NCBI GenBank assembly: GCA_016126025.1
Contig: JAEFDA010000114.1
Location: 1-18,748, forward strand
Direction of reading: 5' to 3'
Source of the DNA: Nitrososphaerota archaeon
GTDB lineage: Archaea; Thermoproteota; Nitrososphaeria; Nitrososphaerales; Nitrosopumilaceae
Length of the DNA: 18,748 nucleotides
Of the stretch, positions 13,272-18,748 are shown piece after piece. Position numbers and translations under genes: made by a program. Below the pieces are notes generated by a model. That model did no database searches. It had not been told where the DNA came from and worked only from the letters and a program-made list of their open reading frames with translations. Positions within the stretch are counted from its first letter, which is position 1; every line of letters starts with the position of its first letter.

Positions 13272-14318
13272 GTGGACGACACCCGCACCGTATACTGGAA
13301 GGACGGGAAGGTGGCGATGATAGACCAGACCCGGCTGCCCGGATCCCTGGAGTATGTGGAGTATGGCGACCATGACGGCGTGGCCGGGGCCATCCGGACC
13401 TTGGTGGTGCGGGGGGCGCCGGCCATCGGCGTGGCCGCCGCCTTCGGGATGGCGCTGGCCGCCAGGAATAGTACAGCGGACACGGCACGGGGCGTATTGT
13501 CTGATATGGACGCGGCCCGCCGCACCTTGGCCGCCACGCGGCCGACGGCCGTGAACCTGGTCTGGGCGCTGGACCGCGTGTATGCGGCCGCCGGGAGGGC
13601 GTCCTCCGCACAGGAGGTGCGCGCCGCTACACTGGACGAGGCGCTGGCCATGGCCGAGGAGGATGTCGCCGCCAACCGTGCCATGGGGAGGAACGGCGCC
13701 GCCCTGTTCGGGGACGGCGGCACCATAATGACCCACTGCAACGCCGGGGCCTTGGCGACGGTGGGGTACGGCACGGCGCTGGGCGTCATCCGGGCCGTCC
13801 GGGAGTCGGGCAGGCCGGTGCGGGTGGTGGCCACCGAGACCCGGCCCGTCCAGCAGGGCTCCCGGCTCACCGCGTTCGAGCTCAAACACGACGGCTTCGA
13901 CGTCAGCCTCATACCCGATACGGCGGTGGGCTACTCGATGGCCGGAGGCATGATAGACGGCGTGGTGGTGGGCGCCGACCGCATACTGCGCACCGGCCAC
14001 GTCTTCAACAAGATCGGTACATACCAAGTGGCCACCATGGCCCAGAGGCACTCCGTTCCATTCTATGTGGCCGCCCCGCTCTCCACCTTCGACATGACCA
14101 GCGACCCCGGCGATGTCACCATAGAGATGCGTAACGCCGCCGAGCTGGTGGGCCCCGAGGGCCGCCGGACCGCACCAGAGGGCATAGGCGTGATAAATCC
14201 GGCCTTCGACATGACCCCGCCGGACTTGATATCGGCCATCATAACGGAGGCGGGGGTGGCCCGGCCTCCGTACGAGCGCAGCATAGCAGAGTTGTGTACG
14301 CGTTTAGGCCCAGCGTGA
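13272..14318 (+). CDS. mtnA: Methylthioribose-1-phosphate isomerase (MtnA/eIF2B-alpha-like)
   Basis: The 348-residue protein carries RGAPAIG (47-53), THCNAGALATVGYGTALG with catalytic Cys156, ETRPVQQGSRLTAFEL, VVVGADRI with Asp236, and INPAFDMTPPDLISAIITEAG. Together these define MtnA rather than translation-factor eIF2B subunits. MtnA isomerises 5-methylthioribose-1-P to 5-methylthioribulose-1-P in methionine salvage. In archaea a related enzyme, ribose-1,5-bisphosphate isomerase, is the main alternative. The GTG start coincides with the expected transcript start from the shared TATA. Divergent from pgi/pmi. Confidence 0.9.
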   Translation: MDDTRTVYWKDGKVAMIDQTRLPGSLEYVEYGDHDGVAGAIRTLVVRGAPAIGVAAAFGMALAARNSTADTARGVLSDMDAARRTLAATRPTAVNLVWALDRVYAAAGRASSAQEVRAATLDEALAMAEEDVAANRAMGRNGAALFGDGGTIMTHCNAGALATVGYGTALGVIRAVRESGRPVRVVATETRPVQQGSRLTAFELKHDGFDVSLIPDTAVGYSMAGGMIDGVVVGADRILRTGHVFNKIGTYQVATMAQRHSVPFYVAAPLSTFDMTSDPGDVTIEMRNAAELVGPEGRRTAPEGIGVINPAFDMTPPDLISAIITEAGVARPPYERSIAELCTRLGPA

Positions 14319-14320
14319 CG

Positions 14321-14475
14321 CCAGAGAATATGCAAGATGGTGTTTTGTGGTATTGATCTGGCGGCTTTTGCAGCATAACAGGTATGATCCGGCCACATGG
14401 CGTGCCAAACCATGTGGATCATGCCAAACAAGCCGGTGAAATCCGGAAGGTGCTTGTGGAGCCTAAACACGGAGT
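14321..14475 (+). repeat. Intergenic element copy A (related to 15879-16025)
   Basis: The 193-bp gap after the mtnA-like gene aligns, with small gaps, to the region upstream of the Cache-repeat gene. Shared blocks include TGATCTGGC, GCCAAACC/CCCAAACC, ATGCCAAACA and GGTGAA. It contains the perfect hairpin CCACATGG-(9)-CCATGTGG (14393-14417). Confidence 0.6.
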
Positions 14476-14499
14476 TATTCACAGCTAATTTTTAAAAGA

Positions 14500-14507
14500 C
14501 TTTTATG
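14500..14507 (+). promoter_or_regulatory. TATA box for the DUF59-PqqD gene
   Basis: CTTTTATG is centred about 27 nt before ATG 14530. TTTAAAA at 14491-14497 is a second candidate about 36 nt away. Confidence 0.5.
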
Positions 14508-14529
14508 GTTTTTGGACGCGGGTGCTCCC

Positions 14530-15159
14530 ATGCAGGCTAGCCCGCAGGACGTGGAGAATTCGCTGAGAAAGTGCATGGATCCCGAGGTGCCGCTCAACAT
14601 AGTGGAGATGGGCCTCATATACGGCATCGAGGTGAAAGGCGGTGACGTGGATATCAAGATGACCATGACCACCCAGGGGTGCCCGCTCCACGAGACGCTG
14701 GTGCAGGACGTCACCAGATATGCCAAGAAGGTGCCCGGCGTGGAGAATGTGAACGTGCAGATAGTATGGGATCCACCCTGGTCCATGGACAGTATGAGTC
14801 CCGAGGCGCGCGACAAGATAAGGGGCATGGCGTCAGGGCAGGCCACGCCCGCCCCCATCGACTACGACCGGGCGATGCCCCAGGGTGTGGGCAAGCTGGC
14901 ACAGCAGGAGGACGGCTCGATGGTGCTGATAAACGAGCACGACCAGGGGTTCATGGTGAACCAGGCCATAGTGGACTTTTGGAAGTGCTGCGACGGCCGG
15001 CGGAAGATGACCGAGCTGGTGGACGTATTCGCGCAGCAGACCGGCATGCAGAGGGCCCAGGTGGAGAAGGAGGTGACCCAGCTGGTGCAGCAGCTGCGGG
15101 ACGGCGGGCTCATAGCCATCCCCGGCCAGGCCGACACGCCCAATGTCACATTCCACTAG
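14530..15159 (+). CDS. DUF59/MIP18-family protein with a C-terminal PqqD-like domain
   Basis: The 209-residue protein combines two parts. Residues 1 to about 100 are a DUF59 (MIP18/SufT-like) domain: DPEVPLNIVEMGLIYGI, then TTQGCPLHE with conserved Cys51, then VWDPPWSMDSMSPEAR. Such domains act in Fe-S cluster assembly or delivery. Residues about 124-200 match the PqqD/RRE pattern: a VLINEHDQGFMVN hairpin, then FWKCCDGRRKMTEL and a final LVQQLRDGGLIAI helix. PqqD-like domains bind peptides or proteins for a modifying enzyme. ATG 14530 is favoured by the TATA spacing; TTG 14512 would add six residues. No partner gene lies adjacent. The DUF59 call is firm; the PqqD-like call is by pattern. Confidence 0.85.
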   Translation: MQASPQDVENSLRKCMDPEVPLNIVEMGLIYGIEVKGGDVDIKMTMTTQGCPLHETLVQDVTRYAKKVPGVENVNVQIVWDPPWSMDSMSPEARDKIRGMASGQATPAPIDYDRAMPQGVGKLAQQEDGSMVLINEHDQGFMVNQAIVDFWKCCDGRRKMTELVDVFAQQTGMQRAQVEKEVTQLVQQLRDGGLIAIPGQADTPNVTFH

Positions 15160-15170
15160 TGTGGCATACC

Positions 15171-15815
15171 CTAGAAGACGTGGGCCGAGCCGGCCCCGTC
15201 GAAGGTTACGGTGATCCCGGAGAGGTACTTTATCTCCTTGTCGACTATCGCCGCGACGAACTCGCCTATTTCCCGGGGCTCGCCCATCCGGCCCATGGGG
15301 AAGGTGGAGGGATCCACCTGCATGTCGCCCAGCAGCTCCCGGGTGCGGTCCGTAGCTATCATGCCCGGGGCTATGTTGACGCAGCTCACGTTTCGGGCGG
15401 CCAGCTCCCTGCTCGCTAGCTTGAATACCTCCGTGAATGCAGCCCTGTACGCGCTGGAGATGGCGAGCCGTGGGTTGGGCTCCTTTACCACGGCAGAGCT
15501 GATCAGGAATATGTAGCCGCCGTCCCTCACCATTATGTCGCGCAGGAGCGTGACCATGCCCAAGAACAGCTGGTTGTGGTACTTGGACCACTCCGCGTCG
15601 GTCACCTCGGCGTACGTCTTGGGGGGAGGGCCGCCCGTATTCAGAACCAGTATGTCTGTGGTGTGGTTGGCGGCGGCGAACCGCGCCACCGACCCTGGGT
15701 CGGAGGTGTCTACATCTCCGCGGCCAGCCACCCTGACCGTATGTCCGGAGGACCCCAGCGCCCCGGCGATGGCCCTGCCTATGCCCCGCGTGCCCCCCAT
15801 CACTATGGCGTCCAC
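15171..15815 (-). CDS. Short-chain dehydrogenase/reductase, atypical active site
   Basis: This is a 214-residue SDR. GGTRGIG (7-13) binds the dinucleotide, and NTGGPPP replaces the usual NNAG. The C-terminal part has NIAPGMIATDRTREL and GRMGEPREIGEFVA, as in FabG-like proteins. The usual YxxxK is replaced by a segment SSAYRAAF that keeps Tyr but has Phe where Lys is expected. The NTGGPP subfamily is known to deviate here, so catalysis is uncertain. GTG 15815 is the start: it begins at the Rossmann strand and lies 27 nt from the TATA at 15839-15845. It ends 11 nt from the convergent DUF59 gene. Substrate unknown. Confidence 0.86.
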   Translation of the reverse strand: MDAIVMGGTRGIGRAIAGALGSSGHTVRVAGRGDVDTSDPGSVARFAAANHTTDILVLNTGGPPPKTYAEVTDAEWSKYHNQLFLGMVTLLRDIMVRDGGYIFLISSAVVKEPNPRLAISSAYRAAFTEVFKLASRELAARNVSCVNIAPGMIATDRTRELLGDMQVDPSTFPMGRMGEPREIGEFVAAIVDKEIKYLSGITVTFDGAGSAHVF

Positions 15816-15838
15816 GGGCGCGCAGGGGTGGCGCCCAG

Positions 15839-15845
15839 CATAAAT
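15839..15845 (-). promoter_or_regulatory. TATA box for the SDR gene
   Basis: CATAAAT (ATTTATG on minus) is centred 27 nt upstream of GTG 15815, predicting a leaderless mRNA. Confidence 0.55.
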
Positions 15846-15878
15846 CTCTTGGGGACTGCGTGGCGGTCCATCACAATC

Positions 15879-16025
15879 CCAGAAAACATTCAAGGGTTTG
15901 CTGCACTGATCTGGCAGTTTGTGCGGGCACGCCGGCAATGCTCTGGCATGTGGGTCCCAAACCACGCGTATAATGCCAAACATACAGGTGAAGGTCGGCA
16001 GGCGTCCGTGCTGGGTTTTAACGCA
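15879..16025 (+). repeat. Intergenic element copy B (related to 14321-14475)
   Basis: Same order of conserved blocks as copy A: TGATCTGGC, CCCAAACCA, ATGCCAAACAT and GGTGAA. A hairpin at the equivalent place (GGCAT...GTGG-GTCCCAAA-CCAC...ATGCC) is retained with different stem bases. It lies between the divergent SDR and Cache-repeat genes. Confidence 0.6.
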
Positions 16026-16040
16026 CATATCACCGACATT

Positions 16041-16048
16041 CTTTTATT
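16041..16048 (+). promoter_or_regulatory. TATA box for the Cache-repeat gene
   Basis: CTTTTATT predicts a transcript start near 16072, next to the in-frame GTG at 16074. Confidence 0.45.
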
Positions 16049-16073
16049 AGAGCAAATTTGTGATTTTCAACTA

Positions 16074-18748
16074 GTGTACTGTGGTATCGAGGTGTTACGA
16101 GGGCTCCAAAACCGACATACAGGTCGAGTGCCCATGCTTGTTGCCACGGTGGCAGTAGCTGCGCTGGCCGGACTCGCGTTTCCCCTAGGACTCGCTGCGG
16201 ATGACGCAATGATGTCAGAAGGGAACGACGCCATGATGTCCAAGGGCGACGCAATGATGTCAGAAGGATACGACGCCATGATGTCCAAGGGCGACGCAAT
16301 GACGGCGCCGCCCGCATATGCCAGATATGACGCGGACAGCATAGACGCCCGGGTCCAGTCAAAGGTTGTGGAGACGCTGAGGCTGTACTGGACGGAGGGT
16401 ACGGCCGCGTTCGACATGATCACGCCAGCGAATGCCCTCGACACGGACACCATATACCCGTTCATTCTGGATGCGGACACCCTTGAGACGGTGGCGCACG
16501 GCGCGTTCCCGGACTTTGGGGGCGTGATAGCCGACACCCTGGAAATGGCAGACAGGCCCATTGCCCGCATCATATCTGATCTGGAGCGGGATGGCGGGAC
16601 ATGGGTGGAGTACATGAGCACGAACCCGGCCAACGAACTCATACAGCCAAAGCGCTCCTATCTGTATCTGTATGATGGTTACATATTCGGATCCGGCCAC
16701 TACCTGACAGAATCTGTCGTAAAATATGTGGTGGAGGATGCCGTACAGCTGTACGAGTCCAAGGGCCAGGAAGCCTTTGACATAATCACCCCCGAGGAGA
16801 CGGTGCTCACCACCGAGCTCTACCCGTTCGTATTCGATGCCGACACCCTGAAGACGGTGGCCCATGGCGCCATCCCGGACCGGGTGGGGCACGTCCCCTA
16901 TTCCATACTGAACACCGGCGACAAGTCGGTCGAGGAGATCATGGCAGACCTGGAGCGGGACGGGGGCACCTGGGTCGAGTACGTCTTTACAAACCCCGCC
17001 ACCGAGACCAAGCAGCTCAAGCGTTCCTGGCTGTACCTGTACGACGGGCACATCTTCAGCTCCGGCTACTACTTCCAGGACTCCAGAGTGCAGTCGCTGG
17101 TCGCCGAGGCCCTCACCCTGTACAGGGCCGACGGCGAGGGCGCCTTTGATACCATAACGCCGGAGGTCGCCGACCCGCTGGCGCTGCGGTCCTCCTTCGT
17201 GCTGGACGAGACGACTCTGGAGGTGGTGGCACACGGCCTGCAGCCCGATTTGGTGGGCACTACAGACCCACACCTAGCGGTGGCCGACAGGTCCCTGGAG
17301 CGCATCAGGGAGGAGCTGCGATCGGAGGATGAGGTTTGGGTCTGGTATATGGCGCAGAATCCCAGCACCCAGACTAACCAACTCACTCGTACCTACATAT
17401 CCTTGTACGACGGTTACATATTCGGCGCCAGCTACTCTCTGCCCGACTCTAGGATACAGTCGCTGGTCGACGAGGCCATCTATACGTACAGGAACGATCC
17501 AGATACCGGCTTTGAGGTGATCACCTCCGGAGATCTCAACAGAGTGGGCATCTACCCGCTGGTTAGGAACACGACGCACATACTGGCGCACGGCACACTC
17601 CCGCACATAATCGGGCCACTTCCGGATGTGCAGGTGGCAAGATCCTATGAGGGTACTTGGAATGCGGCCGTAGAGGGCGGGGGCACAGTATGGTCGCAGT
17701 ACTCCTTTGTAAACCCCTATACGGGCACCGACCAAATCAAGCGCGCCTGGTTGGCCCTGCACGACGGCTATCTCTTCGGATCCACCTACAACGTTCCGGA
17801 TGCTGACACCCAGTCGGTGGTGGACTATGCTACGTTCATCTACGAGTCCAACAAGGAGAACGATGCTTGGATTGACATCATCACCCCCGAGGAGACCATC
17901 ATAACCGACGAACTCTACCCGTTCGTCATCAACGCGACCTCTTGGACCAGGCTGGCCGACGGCGTGGTGCCGGACCGTGTCGGAAAGGCCGAGACGATAC
18001 TGGATGCCGCCGACAGGTCGGTCGAGGATGTCTTGGCGGATCTGGAGGCCAACGGGGCAACATGGGTGACGTACCCCTTCCACAACCCCTCCACTGGCAC
18101 CGAGCAGCTCAAGCGCACCTACCTGCAGATGCGGGATGGGATCATCTTCGGGTCCGGCTACTACATACTCGACTCCCAAGTCCAGGCCATTGCTTACAAC
18201 CAGATCCTTGAGTACGACCACGCTGGCAAGGACGCGGCCTTTGCCGACATCAATACCATCCCCGAAGAGCCGGCCTCGACCTACGTCTTCGTGGTGGACC
18301 CGGCGACCGGTATAGTCCAGGCGCAGAACGTGAACCCAGACCTGATAGGCATGTCCGACTGGGACGTCATCGCCTCGGACCTGCCGGCGGCCGCTCTTCT
18401 CGAGCAAGTAAGTGCAGAGGACGGCGCGTGGGCCAGCTACACGCACACAAATCCGGTGACCGGCGAGGCGGAGAGCAAGCGTACTTGGCTGATCATGTAT
18501 GATGGGCTGGTCTTCGGGTCGGGCTACTACACGACGGATATCCCAGAGACCGATGTCGAGTTCGTGGTAGACAGCGCGATATTCATCTACGAGTCCAACA
18601 AGGAGAACGATGCCTGGATTGACATCATCACACCTGATGCGCCCATCACAACCGACGACCTCTATCCGTTTGTGATAGATGCCGCATCCTGGACCAGGCT
18701 GGCCGACGGCGTGGTGCCGGACCGTGTCGGAAAGGCCGAGACGATACT
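16074..18748 (+). CDS. Large secreted protein with tandem Cache-like domains (runs off right edge)
   Basis: The frame is open to the window end (891 codons seen). A signal peptide (MLVATVAVAALAGLAFPLGL from ATG 16134) precedes a Met-rich repeat. After that come consecutive units of about 118-125 residues resembling single Cache (sCache_2-type) sensor domains: a helix, then LYPFV-D, LAHG..PD.VG, GGTWVEY...NP, and a closing KRSWLYLYDGHIFGSGYY. Cache domains are extracellular small-molecule sensors, usually one or two per receptor. Here six complete units and part of a seventh occur, with no cytoplasmic signalling domain yet seen. GTG 16074 fits the TATA spacing and adds a basic N-region; ATG 16134 is the alternative. 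A role as a ligand-binding surface layer protein is inference. Confidence 0.82.
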   Translation, partial: MYCGIEVLRGLQNRHTGRVPMLVATVAVAALAGLAFPLGLAADDAMMSEGNDAMMSKGDAMMSEGYDAMMSKGDAMTAPPAYARYDADSIDARVQSKVVETLRLYWTEGTAAFDMITPANALDTDTIYPFILDADTLETVAHGAFPDFGGVIADTLEMADRPIARIISDLERDGGTWVEYMSTNPANELIQPKRSYLYLYDGYIFGSGHYLTESVVKYVVEDAVQLYESKGQEAFDIITPEETVLTTELYPFVFDADTLKTVAHGAIPDRVGHVPYSILNTGDKSVEEIMADLERDGGTWVEYVFTNPATETKQLKRSWLYLYDGHIFSSGYYFQDSRVQSLVAEALTLYRADGEGAFDTITPEVADPLALRSSFVLDETTLEVVAHGLQPDLVGTTDPHLAVADRSLERIREELRSEDEVWVWYMAQNPSTQTNQLTRTYISLYDGYIFGASYSLPDSRIQSLVDEAIYTYRNDPDTGFEVITSGDLNRVGIYPLVRNTTHILAHGTLPHIIGPLPDVQVARSYEGTWNAAVEGGGTVWSQYSFVNPYTGTDQIKRAWLALHDGYLFGSTYNVPDADTQSVVDYATFIYESNKENDAWIDIITPEETIITDELYPFVINATSWTRLADGVVPDRVGKAETILDAADRSVEDVLADLEANGATWVTYPFHNPSTGTEQLKRTYLQMRDGIIFGSGYYILDSQVQAIAYNQILEYDHAGKDAAFADINTIPEEPASTYVFVVDPATGIVQAQNVNPDLIGMSDWDVIASDLPAAALLEQVSAEDGAWASYTHTNPVTGEAESKRTWLIMYDGLVFGSGYYTTDIPETDVEFVVDSAIFIYESNKENDAWIDIITPDAPITTDDLYPFVIDAASWTRLADGVVPDRVGKAETI
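16203..16303 (+). repeat. 45-bp tandem repeat coding DAMMS(E/K)G
   Basis: Two 45-bp units (16203-16247 and 16248-16292) differ at only two bases, and a third starts at 16293. Each codes for two DAMMS-type heptapeptides, giving a methionine-rich, acidic stretch directly after the signal peptide. Confidence 0.85.
16350..18748 (+). repeat. Tandem Cache-like domain units R1-R7
   Basis: Unit boundaries set after the FGSGYY-xxDS motif: R1 16350-16715, R2 16716-17084, R3 17085-17450, R4 17451-17804, R5 17805-18176, R6 18177-18551, R7 from 18552. R5 and R7 are nearly identical in DNA at an offset of exactly 747 bp; the last 59 bases of the window equal 17943-18001. R4 and R6 are the most diverged. 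Confidence 0.8.

Noticed and set aside
12149..14051. Long minus-strand frames opposite the mtnA-like gene and through pgi
   Set aside because: Shadow frames with low-complexity Arg/Gly/Pro composition; the real genes occupy other frames.
16359..18446. Minus-strand frames opposite the Cache-repeat gene
   Set aside because: They simply mirror the tandem repeat of the plus-strand protein and lack starts, promoters and recognisable domains.

Overview
The window reads as a high-GC, coding-dense archaeal chromosome segment. Its gene content fits a marine group I.1a thaumarchaeon (Nitrososphaerota), and the GC level suggests a Cenarchaeum symbiosum-like sponge symbiont. That placement is inference. 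What supports it: archaeal TATA boxes about 26-28 nt upstream of start codons (leaderless mRNAs), an archaeal LSm gene fused by overlap to a bacterial-type metK, an anaerobic-type (cbi) cobalamin pathway, and large secreted repeat proteins.

Layout. (1) 1-835 (-): 5' part of a secreted BspA/DUF285 repeat protein. (2) 1017-1363: two tiny convergent, apparently paralogous coiled-coil genes, each carrying one lesion. (3) 1504-2427 (-): tRNA-Ala(GGC), a nucleotidyltransferase-superfamily gene and tRNA-Pro(CGG). (4) 2458-3297 (-): ferredoxin-NADP reductase-like flavoprotein. It shares a TATA element with a structured intergenic region. (5) 3703-5113 (+): LSm and metK. (6) 5090-5947 (-): NDUFA9-like epimerase, divergent from cbiD (6000-7094, +). 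(7) 7095-8438: a 1.3-kb stretch with no credible gene but many inverted repeats. (8) 8439-10910 (+): overlapping operon cbiG-cbiX-cbiC, convergent with the minus-strand operon pgi/pmi-cbiA (13218-10875). (9) 13272-14318 (+): methylthioribose-1-phosphate isomerase (mtnA-like). (10) 14530-15159 (+): DUF59-PqqD-like fusion, convergent with an SDR (15815-15171, -). (11) 16074-18748+ (+): N-terminal part of a large secreted protein with a Met-rich tandem repeat and at least six and a half tandem Cache-like domains.

Functionally, the core is corrin-ring construction: cobalt insertion (CbiX), ring opening (CbiG), C1 methylation (CbiD), methyl migration (CbiC) and a,c-amidation (CbiA). MetK next door makes the S-adenosylmethionine that the methylations consume, and the mtnA-like gene could salvage the methylthioadenosine by-product. 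The other cbi methyltransferases are not in the window.

The most unusual material is non-coding: single near-palindromic TATA boxes placed to drive two divergent leaderless transcripts, the hairpin-rich 1.3-kb gap inside the cobalamin region, and a diverged approximately 150-bp intergenic element present upstream of two unrelated genes. All homology statements come from reading the sequence; no database search was run.
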